DNA of 64,000 bases, taken from the NCBI GenBank assembly GCA_964036315.1, contig OZ038492.1, positions 41,006,595 to 41,070,594 on the forward strand, given 5' to 3'. The translations under genes were made by a program, and so were the position numbers. This DNA comes from Acanthosepion esculentum (taxonomy: Eukaryota > Mollusca > Cephalopoda > Sepiida > Sepiidae). Positions 1-10,190 of the stretch are shown here, in pieces. Under the pieces are notes generated by a model. The model made no database searches, was not told where the DNA came from, and was given only the letters and a program-made list of their open reading frames with translations. Position 1 is the first letter of the stretch. Each line of letters begins with the position of its first letter.

Positions 1-253
1 ACATTTCCTTTTTTATAGACCCTAGAAATTTCAACGTGTCTTCCTGATGTTAAGTATAAGTGCCCTATTTTTTCCATTATCTCTAGAACTCCGTCGTTAC
101 TCACATGTTCTATCCAAGGTATTCTCAGCATCTTTCATGTTTATTCTGGTCTCTGGAAGAGATAGCCAAAAGACAAAATTTATTAAGTGCTACAAAGGAA
201 AGAAGTTATGGAGGAACATGATCAGCAACGGCCTGAAGGTACATGGGACATAG
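1..253. mobile_element. RTE-type LINE 3' end with inverted 5' part
   Basis: This is a fragment of an RTE-type LINE in two opposed pieces. Bases 1 to about 145 read on the minus strand as the post-polymerase region (MLRIPWIEHVSNDGVLEIME). Bases from about 150 to 253 read on the plus strand as the extreme C-terminus (EIAKRQNLLSATKER, then after a one-base shift KLWRNMISNGLKVHGT and a stop at 251-253). The inverted segment encodes residues that normally lie upstream of the sense segment, which is the arrangement produced by twin priming during LINE insertion. It is a dead fragment. The family call rests on motifs that recur at 5.5, 6.0-6.8, 10.0, 53-55 and 58.6-59.3 kb. Confidence 0.75.
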
Positions 254-756
254 AAGAAGTAGGTAGGTGAGTCAAATCTATACCTGTCAAAATTCCCGTT
301 GAAAGTGAAATAACAATTTGTAATAAAACGACATATTCTTAGAATTTTGTCCGTTGGTGGATGATTTTATTCTTTTATATGTCTTTGTATAAATCTTATC
401 ATTTAGTGATAAGTTTATTTTTTATTTAGAGATTTGATATCTAAGCTAGCCATATTTTCCTTTGTCATATCCAAAGAGTATAGGTGATGGGGTCGCCGAA
501 AATTTTAATATCTGCTGAGCTGATTGTTACGAGTATGGGAGATGAGATGTTTGCTATGGCTTTTGCTAATTTGTAAGACGCGCTGTTAATACCAGATAAT
601 ATGGTTTCCAATTACTTATGAAAATTTTCACTGACATAGTATTACGAAGGCAAAAATAAATCCACCAATAAATTAGTTACCAATGACGAGAAATCATGAG
701 TTATACTGATACGATACCACCCAACAATACCCAGGCGTGACGGCCTACCCATAGCT

Positions 757-757
<1 letters not shown>

Positions 758-814
<57 letters not shown>

Positions 815-834
815 TGTGTGTGTGTGTGTGTGTG
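758..834. repeat. (TA)n(TG)n microsatellite
   Basis: A pure TA tract runs into a short TG tract. Tyr/Ile-rich open frames here are artefacts. Confidence 0.97.
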
Positions 835-839
835 ATGGA

Positions 840-1170
840 CTCTCCCGTCGTTTTCATGTTTCGTATGGAACAAACATCTTGCACAGGATTTGCAAATAAA
901 TCCACATGAAGATCATAATGAAGGGTTGACTGTCATATGAGATGATGTATTTAGTGTTAATTCTCAATTCTCTCAGATGTTTGACACGATTCTTTTCAAA
1001 GTTAGTTATATTTCGGTAGCAGATATTTCTCCAGTTTGCTCGGTTGTCAACAGCAAGTTCAAACACATTTATAGGGATGTTTGCAGCAATTAAATTGTTT
1101 TTAAGTTTATCCCTGAAGCGTAACCAAGGGCGGCCTTGACGTGAGCAGCCCCTTAACTGTGATTGCATCA
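840..1170 (-). mobile_element. Non-LTR retrotransposon C-terminal tail with C2H2 finger
   Basis: On the minus strand a frame reads GCSRQGRPWLRFRDKLKNNL, then NRANWRNICYRNITNFEKNR. This is the basic 'GRPxxRFKDxLK ... DRxxWR ... FExxR' tail found after the polymerase in several animal LINEs. After a frameshift the sequence continues as CGFICKSCARCLFHTKHEND, a degraded C2H2 zinc finger, which is the usual end of these proteins. No polymerase domain is present, so this is a 5'-truncated and frameshifted relic. The clade cannot be settled from this part alone. Confidence 0.65.
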
Positions 1171-1195
1171 GAAAGGATTCAATACCACTGCCACC

Positions 1196-1201
<6 letters not shown>

Positions 1202-1269
<68 letters not shown>
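1202..1269. repeat. (TA)n microsatellite
   Basis: Uninterrupted TA dinucleotide tract. Confidence 0.98.
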
Positions 1270-1272
<3 letters not shown>

Positions 1273-1519
1273 ATGAATACAGAATACTTAAAAATCCATT
1301 TGATTATAATTTATTTCATGGCCTTTTACATATATATTTTCAGGCCAACGTTACGTTAATAAATATAGTAATTTTATCCAGACCCAAAGAAAAGGAAAAA
1401 TGAAAAACAAGAAAACGGGAAAAGATTTAATATTAAAAACGAAGATAATATTGATTTCTTCTTACATTGAACTCTCTTTGGATTAATATCCTCCTTGGAA
1501 TTATCCCTACTAATTATGA

Positions 1520-1522
<3 letters not shown>

Positions 1523-1605
<83 letters not shown>
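1523..1605. repeat. (TA)n microsatellite
   Basis: Uninterrupted TA dinucleotide tract that abuts the hairpin element downstream. Confidence 0.98.
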
Positions 1606-1609
<4 letters not shown>

Positions 1610-1630
1610 CATACATCATTTTATCAAGAC

Positions 1631-1825
1631 AAATATTTAAGTAAATGCTCTGTTTATAATCGACAGTAAAAACAACATTTACCTTCCTGAATTTCTGAGA
1701 AATCTCAAAGAAAATAAGTTTTCTGACAGGAATTAAACATGTTTCTTTGAGATTTCTCGGACATTCAGGCCGGTAAATGTTGTTAATACTGTTTATTTTC
1801 ACCAGAGCAGTTACTTAAATAAATG
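1631..1825. mobile_element. Hairpin element, about 80-bp arms
   Basis: The left arm (about 1631-1713) and right arm (about 1742-1825) are imperfect reverse complements; both contain CAACATTTACC, CCTGAAT and GAAATCTCAAAGAAA on the appropriate strand. The 28-bp loop keeps TTCTGACAGGAATTAAACAT, which resembles the T-arm end of the tRNA-like core in the copy near 56.7 kb. The unit therefore looks like a core-deleted copy of that terminal-inverted-repeat family. (TA)n tracts lie close by on both sides. Confidence 0.75.
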
Positions 1826-1870
1826 TATCTATAAAAATGTATTGAAATAATTGTCGGACAGTCTATTTTC

Positions 1871-1873
<3 letters not shown>

Positions 1874-1931
<58 letters not shown>
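1874..1931. repeat. (TA)n microsatellite
   Basis: Uninterrupted TA tract between the hairpin element and the foldback element. Confidence 0.98.
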
Positions 1932-1937
<6 letters not shown>

Positions 1938-1938
1938 A

Positions 1939-2323
1939 CCTCCAATTGGAATTAAGGTACTATTAGTTAATGACCATTTTCACCAAGAAATTTTAAAATT
2001 TATAATTCGCAGTATTTTTCAAACTTCTAATGGTGCCAGTTTGTAGAAGAGAACTGGTTATTTGGGGAAGGAAAGTGAGAGAACGTAAGAGGAGACAGAG
2101 GGGAAGAGAGGACAGAAGAAGGCATAGTTACAGGAAGTAAGAGAGTAGAGGAACCCGATTAGCTGACCTACACCTTCATGGTCACACGGCTAATGTTTGA
2201 TTCAACGGGAATCCACAGCAATTTTCATTAATTACTGACACAAACAGTTTGAAAAATCCTGCCTATTTTAAGTTTTAAAATTTGTAGGTCATTAACTAAT
2301 GTATCTTAATTCTAATTGTACGA
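1939..2323. mobile_element. Foldback/MITE-like element
   Basis: About 80 bp at 1939-2022 is the imperfect reverse complement of 2248-2323; shared blocks include TTAGTTAATGACC, AAATTTTAAAA and TTTTTCAAAC. The 225-bp interior is purine-rich (GAGA-type) and has no recognisable coding content. This fits a long-arm MITE or foldback element of unknown superfamily. No clear target duplication was seen. Confidence 0.6.
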
Positions 2324-2444
2324 AAAATTTGACTCTATTTAATGGAAATAAACATTGAGTACTCTTTGGGAGTCAGTTTTAACATTTAATATTTCAAATT
2401 CTTTATTGTGTTAATAGGACTCGTTTGGATTATACCAACAGATT

Positions 2445-2450
<6 letters not shown>

Positions 2451-2513
<63 letters not shown>

Positions 2514-2537
2514 ATATATATGTATGTATATATATAT

Positions 2538-2568
<31 letters not shown>
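2451..2568. repeat. (TA)n microsatellite with TATG interruptions
   Basis: TA-rich tract with several TGTATGTA interruptions. Confidence 0.96.
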
Positions 2569-2611
2569 GTTCTTTAAACTTTATTTTTATTGGATAATCT
2601 CATTTTAGTAG

Positions 2612-2693
2612 ACGCTCTGTTTATTTGAAACAGTATTTTATTTCGTCGACCAGCCTAGAAAGAAAAGACTGTTTAAAATAAACGCGGCGTCTC
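2612..2693. repeat. Short hairpin fragment
   Basis: The segment beginning AGACGCTCTGTTTAT pairs imperfectly with the segment ending ATAAACGCGGCGTCT. The words CTCTGTTTAT and ACCAGCCT link it to the hairpin-element family at 1.6, 10.9, 13.5 and 56.7 kb. It is probably a collapsed copy. Confidence 0.45.
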
Positions 2694-2774
2694 CTTAAAT
2701 AGAGGGATGCTTTCAAATACCGTTTAAAGTAATATAAATATGACGGATTAATAAATACAAAAATCTATTAATTC

Positions 2775-2777
<3 letters not shown>

Positions 2778-2858
<81 letters not shown>

Positions 2859-2863
2859 TGTAT
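2778..2863. repeat. (TA)n(TG)n microsatellite
   Basis: TA tract with one short interruption, passing into TG repeats. Confidence 0.96.
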
Positions 2864-3089
2864 CATTACCGACTTCTTGTTTAAATGCTGGAATCGGTAA
2901 AGAGGTGCACTGCTTAGCGCTGTTTAAAAGTCATCGGCCTGTTTCAGTTTCCAAAATTAATGTTCTGATGACTGGCTAAGTAAATACTTATTTTGGAAAT
3001 CAAGTCGGACCGAGAACGTTTCAGCACCGTCTCGTTCTTACATTGGAATAGTCAAAGTAAATATATACACACATTTCCTGGTCTTGTAA

Positions 3090-3320
3090 ACAAAATCATT
3101 AACGGCACAGCTGAAGGCCATGTGGTGTGAGAGAAAAATATCCTTGAGCTCATATTTAAGAATGTAGCTTCGCTATTTTTGTACGCAATGTGAATCCTGG
3201 ACTTTGACAGCGGAAGATACAGAGCACAGGATAAGATCTTTTTGTAAACTCTTAAGCATCTCCAAGAGGGATCATAGTACACACAATGAAAAGTGAAATA
3301 AAAATAGTCTTGCCATTAGG
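3090..3320 (+). mobile_element. LINE reverse-transcriptase thumb fragment
   Basis: The plus strand reads TAQLKAMWCERKISLSSYLR, a stop, then CESWTLTAEDTEHRIRSFCK followed by LLSISKRDHST. This is the connection/thumb region of non-LTR reverse transcriptases (pattern 'LKxIWxxKxISLxSKxRL ... ACESWTLTAExEKRI ... RRLLxISYKDH'). It carries a stop and indels, has no catalytic region, and is short. The family is related to but distinct from the RTE copies elsewhere in this window. Confidence 0.65.
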
Positions 3321-3374
3321 CGATATGAAGATCTACTAACCGCATTTGGTTGGTAAGTTGATTTTCTTTAGCAG

Positions 3375-3935
3375 CCACTATAGGTTATTAAATTCCGGAA
3401 TCTAAATATTTTGAACGTTGGTGTATGCCGTCAACTACAGATAAAATGTATTGTTCGTCATTTTGCTATAAAATATATTGTTGGTAATTCTATTATATAA
3501 TATACTGCTGGTCGTTTTGCTTTAAAATGTACTGTTGGTTATTTTACTATAAACATTTACTGTTGGCCATTTTACTATAAATATGTACTGTTGGCCATTT
3601 TATAAATATGTACTGTTGGTCATTTTGCTATAAATATGTACTGTTTATTATCTATTTTACTATAAAAAATGTATTTTCGGCCATTTTACTATAAATATGT
3701 ATTGTTCGTAATTCTTTTTTTGTTTTTGCTTGGGTTTTCACTATTTGCTCATAGTTGGGACCCTAAAAAGTGCTAGCACCCAGGGTCAGGTTGGATCTGG
3801 GAGCAACAGCAATTATGAGATGGTCCCACACTCTACAAAACCTCCAATCCAACAGACGAAACGTTGTGATAAACATGGCGACAAAGATGAAGACAATAGT
3901 CCGAATAATGTAAATAGTGTACAATTTTATGAATT
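3375..3935 (+). repeat. Dispersed repeat family A, copy 1
   Basis: This is one of five copies of an unnamed repeat (others at 3936-4290, 5165-5480, 33440-33815 and 49772-50118). It starts with GGTTATTAAATTCCGG and TAAATATTTTGAAC and ends with TGGTCCCACACTCTACAAAACC. Between the two lies an expanded 35-bp minisatellite. The last 80 bp instead resembles the GAAACG-type repeat at 20.6 kb, so this copy is chimeric at its 3' end. No coding capacity or terminal inverted repeats were seen; a SINE or MITE is possible. Confidence 0.6.
3440..3715 (+). repeat. About 35-bp minisatellite inside family A
   Basis: Roughly eight degenerate units built on TACTGTTGGCCATTTTACTA (plus about 15 bp of TA-rich spacer) are arranged head to tail. 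Other family A copies carry only two or three such units, so this copy has expanded. Spacers are not unique and the repeats are not palindromic, so it is not a CRISPR. Confidence 0.8.
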
Positions 3936-4290
3936 CAACTAAATATTTTGAACGCAATTGTATGTCTTCAACTACAGATAAAATATATTGGTGGCAATTC
4001 TACTATAAATATGAATTCTTGGTAATCCTTTTATATAGAAATCTATTGCTGGTATTTTTACTATGAAATATGTATTTTTAACTTCCATAGTGTTTTATTT
4101 TTGTTTGAAGGGTTCACTATTAGCCCATAGCTGGGGCCTTAACGGGTGCTACCCCCCCCCCGGGGTAGTCAGGATAGACCTGGAAAGAACAGCAATTAAG
4201 AGGTGGTCCCACGCTCCTCAAAACCTCCAATCTCCTGATCAGAGGCCTTGCTGCCGGATGTAGTTTATCGTCATACCCAGGATTGGATAG
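3936..4290 (+). repeat. Dispersed repeat family A, copy 2
   Basis: It lies directly behind copy 1 in the same orientation and restarts with TAAATATTTTGAACGCAA. It contains AGCCCATAGCTGGG, GTCCCACGCTCCTCAAAACC and AGAGGCCTTGCTGCCGGATG, and ends near CGTCATACCCAGGATTGG. The last block is shared, as reverse complement, by the copies at 5.2, 33.5 and 49.8 kb. Confidence 0.65.
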
Positions 4291-4411
4291 CTGCGCTGAA
4301 GAGACTCAAAATAATGTGGTATCGCAATCGGCAGGTCTTACCAGGAAAACTCTGCAAGTTATGGTGCAAGGTAGGAGAATGGGAGACAGGAAAAAAAAAC
4401 ACACACACACA

Positions 4412-4835
4412 CAGGGTGTATCAAAAATTCCTATCCATTTCAGTGAAATTCGATGTTTTTCAAAAGAGCGCTATGCTGTTGTAAAGATTTCCATAATTAG
4501 CGCGTATTTTTGTTTTTAAACGATGTTAACTGGTGTAATAACAAAAGGTAGCAAGAGTAGGCTTAAGGGAACTTTTATTCTGTTTAGAATAATTGTTACC
4601 AGCGTAGTGACTACAAACGAAAGGATTCTCCAAAAGTGAGGTAATCATAAAACAAGGGAGATAACTCCCGATTGCTTTATCACAATTGGTCTATGTCGAC
4701 TTTTGTGTAATGTTTCTTTTACAGGCCCATTTAACAGATGATGAACATAGAAGAACGAATATTTGTAGTAACATGAAAAATAAGAGGTGCGAATTACGAA
4801 GAAATTAGAGATAAATTTGGAAGAAAAAGGTTGTT
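4412..4835 (+). mobile_element. IS630/Tc1-mariner type element, 5' end remnant
   Basis: The start CAGGGTGTATCAAAAATTCC resembles the GGGTGT-type termini of mariner-like elements. About 320 bp further, a frame opens at the ATG at 4738 and reads MMNIEERIFVVT, a stop, then KIRGANYEEIRDKFGRK. This resembles the start of the helix-turn-helix domain that precedes the DDE domain in this superfamily. The catalytic domain is absent. The assignment rests on short matches and is moderate. Confidence 0.45.
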
Positions 4836-5164
4836 TTTTTTTTTTAATATTTCAACCAAAGCAAGACAATATGGTTTTCCACATTCTTGTTTGTATTAAA
4901 TCTAAAACTAGAGAAAAAAATCAAGCCGATTAACTTTCACCGATAAAGCAGAGGTGGGATATACGAGTATCAGTTCTTTCAGACGCCATGCCAGAGGTTC
5001 TCATGATACCTTCAAGTTCTATATTTTTCTTTAATGTTTAAAATTTACAAACATAGTTTAACATGAATTGTAAAAAAATGTCTGCTAAATGACAACTATG
5101 ACGAATAAATTTGTTTCCTTTTATGTACCGTGACCCTTCAAGAAGTAGCCGATCATTAATCTCT

Positions 5165-5480
5165 GTCATTTCCTTTAGTTCTGGGTATGAGGATAAACTA
5201 CATTCGGCAGCAAGGCCTCTAATCGGTAGATTGGATTTTTTCAGGGGCGTGGAACCAGCTCTTAATTCCTGTTGTGAATACATTTTAATAGTAAAAAAAA
5301 ATACCAGCTATACATTTTTATATAAAGTTACTAACAATATCTATTTTGTAGTAAAATTACCAACAATACATTTGTAAAACAAAATGATGAACAGTACATT
5401 TTATTTGTATTTGAAGGGATAAAGTAGCATTCAAAATATTCAAATTTCGGCATTAAATAACCTATATGTCGTTAAACAAA
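5165..5480 (-). repeat. Dispersed repeat family A, copy 3
   Basis: It contains AAACTACATTCGGCAGCAAG, GCCTCTAATCGG and GCGTGGAACCAGCTCTTAAT on the plus strand, so the family reads in antisense here. The TA-rich ACCAACAATAC units follow, and it ends near CGGCATTAAATAACC. It is internally shorter than copies 1 and 5. Confidence 0.65.
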
Positions 5481-5489
5481 ATCAACCAG

Positions 5490-5715
5490 CCAACAACTTC
5501 CTATTTTTGTCGCCCTTAGCAATATTTGTCCCCTATATCACTCCTAGTCCTTGTTCTACCATTAATTTCCAGAAGCCTGTCAATTAGGTCTCTGACTTGC
5601 TATTCTGTTCTAACCCTATTGCGCCCCGTGAGCGTCAAATTCTCTAAGTCCTCTTTCCTCATTGTGTGTTCTAAAATTTCAACTGTCTCTTTCTGATTTT
5701 ATGCACGTGAAATGT
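5490..5715 (-). mobile_element. RTE-type LINE 3' fragment
   Basis: Read on the minus strand, the piece covers the C-terminal region of the RTE protein: short matches include KIRKRQLKF, GFWKLMVEQGLG, and AKGDKNRKL near the end. Stops and frameshifts are frequent, so it is non-functional. A plus-strand LINE fragment of another family is fused to it at about 5716. Confidence 0.65.
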
Positions 5716-5965
5716 GGCAAGCCTCTCTCGCGACTTCCATGGAAAGTGTTCGGACAAACTACATTCCTTGGTTCCGCCAGACCTAACCTTCACGACAAGG
5801 ACCGGCCATGCCACTTACATTGTAGCAAACCACCCACATTCCCTCCGTATTCTCTGATCACTACACCTAACCTGTTCAAGTCTCGGTTTAACCGTTATCT
5901 TCTACTCGTACAAACTGCCTCTTAACGTAACACTCTACCTCAAGTGGTCCCAGGTACTTTGTACG
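5716..5965 (+). mobile_element. Jockey/CR1-type LINE C-terminal fragment
   Basis: One frame reads DFHGKCSDKLHSLVPPDLTF, then TTRTGHATYIVANHPHSL. This is the 'YFHGxCSDELxSLVPP ... TR' motif of a jockey/CR1-like LINE that recurs here at 11.6-12.4, 14.4, 15.1-16.4, 36.7-37.4 and 41.3-41.7 kb. The end 'NRYLL' region follows near 5900 in another frame. It is a short, frameshifted relic. Confidence 0.65.
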
Positions 5966-6029
5966 GAGTGAACCTTACTGTAAAAAAAAATTGTAAATGT
6001 ACCCTTTTTGTACCTATTTTCATTGAAAC

Positions 6030-6790
6030 TTGCTCAGATATTCCGTCCATAGTATTCTAAGCGCACATCTGCCGAAAAAAAATTTTCACGTTTCCTTTTC
6101 ATCTGATCGAATTGTCTAGCATTCCCTTTCATATAAATTTATTGATATTACATCACAGTTCATCACTGTTTTTTGTTTCTAACAAAATATTTCTATTTCT
6201 GCATGCTTTGTTTAGATAACAAGTTCAGTCCATGTTATCCTCAGCCTCCTTCTATAGAATCACATCTTGTTGATGAAGTCCTCTTCATTTGTGAAGAAAT
6301 TATCCAGCATTTACCGCCATACAGTAGCTTTGATAATACATAGCAGTTCGGCACTCTTTTCTCTGTTTCTAACGAAATATTTTCGTTTCTTCATACTTTG
6401 TTAAGCTCACATGTTCAGTCCATTGTCTTCTCAACATCATAGTGTAGAACCAAATTTCCTTGCTTCAAGTCTCTTCCTCATCTGTGAAGAGATTGTCCAG
6501 CATTCACTGCCATATAGGAGGGCTGATATTTCATAAGAGTTCAATACTCTTTTCTTTGTTTCTAACGAAATATTTTCGTTTCTTCATACTTTGTTAAGCT
6601 CACATGTTCAGTCCATTGTCTTCTCAACATCATAGTGTAGAACCAAATTTCCTTGCTTCAAGTCTCTTCCTCATCTGTGAAGAGATTGTCCAGCATTCAC
6701 TGCCATATAGGAGGGCTGATATTTCATAAGAGTTCAATACTCTTTTCTTTGTTTCTAACGAAATATTCCTCTTTCTTAATACTTTATTTC
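6030..6790 (-). mobile_element. RTE LINE fragment duplicated in tandem
   Basis: On the minus strand each unit encodes a degraded ISLETKKRVLNCYVIS/LLYGSECWTISSQMKK/MLRIPWTEHV-like stretch of the RTE protein. The word TCTAACGAAA (or its variant) recurs at about 6178, 6368, 6561 and 6754, giving periods of 190, 193 and 193 bp. The units at 6368-6560 and 6561-6753 are nearly identical, whereas the two upstream ones are diverged. Two bouts of duplication of a LINE tail are therefore recorded. Confidence 0.75.
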
Positions 6791-7104
6791 ATGTTGCAAA
6801 TTCGGCTAATTTTCGATGGAAACGGGTCTAACAACCTTCAATAAATAAGAAAGAGGCATAGAATGCACAGGTAACAATTGGTAGTGTTGCAAAAAGAAAT
6901 TTTATCTTTGCGACGAAGCAGGCTAGATGGGTAGTTAACAATAGTAGCTGCTTCGTCTATTAACAGAGTATCTTTTAAGTCCAAAGCACAATCATATTTT
7001 AACCAGCTGGAAGAAAACAAGATGATTCAGACAAATCTGCAGAAAAACCAACATCAGTGCTCTTCCCCTAATTGGGAGATTTCATCGATGGCAACTTATT
7101 TTCC

Positions 7105-7185
7105 ACATTAGGTCACATATTCCGTCCATGGCATTCTCAGCATCCTTCTGTAGAACAACATCTGTGTTGCCTTTTACTGAATTAT
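7105..7185 (-). mobile_element. Short RTE LINE fragment
   Basis: The minus strand reads QMLFYRRMLRMPWTEYVT, the same region as in the tandem units upstream, but only about 80 bp long. It may be a fifth, separated unit. Confidence 0.55.
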
Positions 7186-8221
7186 TTCAGTTTAAATGAC
7201 GAGCATTTTTAAACAATACAAGGCTGTTACTGAATGAGATGCGCGATATTAATGAAACAGGAAACGTAGATTATGTGTATAGGAAGGATAATTAACAAGT
7301 GACACTTGAATCGAAGAGGTTTGGTTTGTAGTGTTCAGGAAAGCATCTACGTGGGATTATTTTCACTTACAATTGAAATGTATGTGGTTCGACTCCGTGA
7401 ATATCTGTTGTAAAAATAGGAGACTTCTAGAATGTACATTATGTATATGAGATTCAGAATATGTGCTTCTGTATAGTGTCAAGAAATTGGCAGATCTTCA
7501 AACAAAGAGAACATTATCAATATAGCAAGATAATTATGAACATTTTCAGTATCTTTATTCATCACATTAGTGCTGTGATTTTCCGGGCAATGCTATCCTT
7601 AGCCTCGTCATTACAGCGGTTTTTAGGAAACCATGATTCACCAGAACTTTATTATTATCATCATCCCACTTTCGAAAAACCTTTTAATTATCGTGCCAAA
7701 GATGTTTAGAGCCATTAGTGAAGAATTCCTCTGAATCCCAATCTAAATTACTTGTTCCATTCAACTTTAGCTTTCTCTGTCTCATTCTTCAAATTCCATT
7801 CAATCGTATCCTTTCAGCATTGGGAAGGAATCTATGCTTTTGGAATCAGCGAGAGTTAATTTTGGACAAGTTGTAATTTCTTCATTAATGAAAAGCAACA
7901 AAAAGAAAGATCAACCATTACTAATTTTCTCACCATTTTTTAAAATTCTTTTTCTTCGTTCTGTAGTTCTTGTAATTGTTCTGTCTATTTATATCTTTTT
8001 TATTTATTGTTATTTATTCTTATCTTTAACACCGTTTCTTTCGTCCCCTTCTTTTTATCAATCATCTTCGATGTAAAATGTTAGCACTCTAATTTTAGAT
8101 TGTTCATTTGAAAAAAAAACAGTTACTCTTTCTTGCTTACCCTTTATTTATAAGAAACATTCAATTTGTTTTTTTTATATATATTTTTCATCTGGATCTT
8201 TGTGAAATAATCTATTCTAAA
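7186..8221. other. No recognised feature
   Basis: AT-rich sequence with T-rich runs around 7930-8070. The open frames are short and show no family resemblance that I recognise. Confidence 0.5.
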
Positions 8222-8262
8222 ACAGCAGCAACAACAACAACAATAATAATAATAACAACAAC

Positions 8263-8302
<40 letters not shown>
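8222..8302 (+). repeat. (AAC)n/(AAT)n microsatellite
   Basis: Mixed AAC and AAT triplets end exactly where the LINE tail downstream begins. The same order is seen at 48.35 kb. Confidence 0.95.
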
Positions 8303-8560
8303 GGTGCGCTTGGAATTATAAAAAAGGAACATAACAACACATAGAAAAAATCCCTGGAAATCTCAGCTTAAGAGAAATAGAAACAATTGTTTTGATAAGT
8401 ACAGCCGAGACATTAAGAACTTTATCCATGTAACACGAGTGATATTATGGAAGTTGGAAAAACAAATCATGAAATATAGCCATAACACACTAATACCTGC
8501 CTTAGGTTTTTCTGCAGACTTGGTAGATAGTGTGACCCTAGCAGAAATCGAAATATAATG
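8303..8560 (+). mobile_element. R2-like LINE C-terminal tail
   Basis: Right after the microsatellite the plus strand reads GALGIIKKEHNNT, then a degraded 'IPGNxSLxEIQxxVL ... AxILRKxL' stretch. This is the extreme C-terminus of a LINE family whose restriction-like endonuclease precedes a 'VIPIVIGALG' motif. Stops and shifts make it inactive. The matching endonuclease-side fragment lies at 9.46-9.75 kb, in the same orientation but in scrambled order. Confidence 0.6.
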
Positions 8561-9459
8561 ATGATGATAATAATAATTTCAAAATTATACCTATGTTACT
8601 TCCCACATCGTGCATAGATTTCTCCTCATTTCGCCTCAATTACAGAAATTTTCTTTCTGGTTTTATAGCACCTCATCTGTTTCCATCTTCTGAGACAAAA
8701 ATCTTGTTGCCTTTAGTTGATATTTTGGGGTTATTCATACTACACAAAGCAAAATCAAAATCCAATGACAATAATAAAAATGCCCTGATGCATGGCGTGA
8801 CTGCCATAATTTCTGATCTACATTGACTGACGGTGTTAAAATATACATATTCAGTCTTAATAAATTTAGTTGGGTTACAGTAAACATCTGTTTAATTACT
8901 ACAGATTTGCCTTAGCCGGCTAATTATGTTCCCGGGGGGGATAAAGCATTCTGAATAAACAAGAATAATGGGGAGAGCTGTCGAGAAGGTTTTCTTTTAA
9001 GTTGGAAAGATGAGGCAGCCAAGGCGACTTGGGAAAGACAACGAGATACTTTGGAACACCCTGGATCAGAGAGCTTCGAAAGAGACTGGGCTACACGACC
9101 TGAAGGGCTCCAGCTGCAAAAAGGGGAAAATGCATAAAGGAGGGCTATTTTTCCCCGGTATTGTATTAAACCCCATTTAAACTGACCTTGTGTCACATTC
9201 GGTAACGCCGTGGACGCATTGAAACATACAGCTTCTCGGACGTTTGGCTGAGATCAAAGTATAGTATCTGTTCTTATCAGTTTAATCTGATTCTCTCCAC
9301 ACTTCTATTTTCCATTCTTTTTTCATTTACTCACTGAAACCATGTAATGTCTTTTCCTCTCTTTTCATGCGATCAAAATACGGAAGAGTCCATTATTTAT
9401 GAAGTAGTGGCCTGCGAACTAACGAAGGGAAGGATGAACGCAATTATAATAAGATGATA
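8561..9459. other. Unassigned sequence
   Basis: Between two pieces of the same LINE family lies sequence I cannot name. Bases 8930-9200 are relatively GC-rich and purine-rich with one minus-strand open frame of 90 codons that matches nothing I know. Confidence 0.4.
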
Positions 9460-9745
9460 ATAATAATAATTTTAACGCAAATCGTCACCACATGTACGAG
9501 AAGATAAAAATATTACAGTTCACTGGGACCTCCCTGTACAAGACAATAGACCAAATATAATAATAAAAAACTCTAAAAAATATCAGTGCTAGTTTATATA
9601 TATGACCATCCCATCCGGTAACGTCTCAGCAAAAGAATTTAAAAAATTTTCAAAATATAAGAACCTGAAAATTGAAATTGCAAAAATGTGGTTTTTAAAC
9701 AACTACTATTGCAATAATAATAATAATAATGAGAAGAAGAAAAAA
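9460..9745 (+). mobile_element. R2-like LINE endonuclease-region fragment
   Basis: The plus strand reads HHMYEKIKILQFTG, then after a shift NRPNIIIKNSKKYQC, a stop, and VSAKEFKKFSKYKNLKIEIA followed by KMW. This fits the 'YEKIKILQW ... RPDIVVxDKxxK ... VSEKExEKxxKYxxLKxEIxKMW' region around the restriction-like endonuclease of RLE-type LINEs; the catalytic PD has decayed to PN. The frame ends in an (AAT)n run at about 9713-9730, the place where the GALG motif should follow. Confidence 0.6.
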
Positions 9746-10004
9746 TCATTTAAATGATTGCGTGAATCATAAAATAATAATAATAAAAATAATAATTAAA
9801 AGAATAATTCATAATTTTCTATAATGTGCCAAGTCCTTGCAGGAAGTGAATGATCATTAAAATTTAAACGCCCACGCAGCTTCTTTTCTTCCTCAAAGTA
9901 ACATTTGACACTATACCATTCCTCTTTATCCCTGTTCCCTTCATATAAACTTGGTAGGTACGATACTCGTTGTTTATCGTAGGTTTCTCTTGCGGTCAGT
10001 ATAT

Positions 10005-10190
10005 CCTGAGACTGTTAAATTCTCTTTCCTCATTATGTTTCGGACATTTCAGTTGTCTCTTCCTGATTATAAGTATTAGTTTCTTTCTTGTTGCTATTTT
10101 TCTTCACACTTCCTTGTTAGTCAGATGTTCCGTCTATGCTATTCTTAGAATTAGTTGAACGACATTTTTGCCGCTTCAAGTCTGTTACCT
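10005..10190 (-). mobile_element. RTE-type LINE fragment
   Basis: The plus strand shows antisense RTE words also found at 5.5 and 59.1 kb: TCTTTCCTCATTATG, GTCTCTTCCTGAT, GTCAGATGTTCCGTCTATGC. They correspond to the LNIRKRQLKFLG / EHVSNE region. Heavily decayed. Confidence 0.6.
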
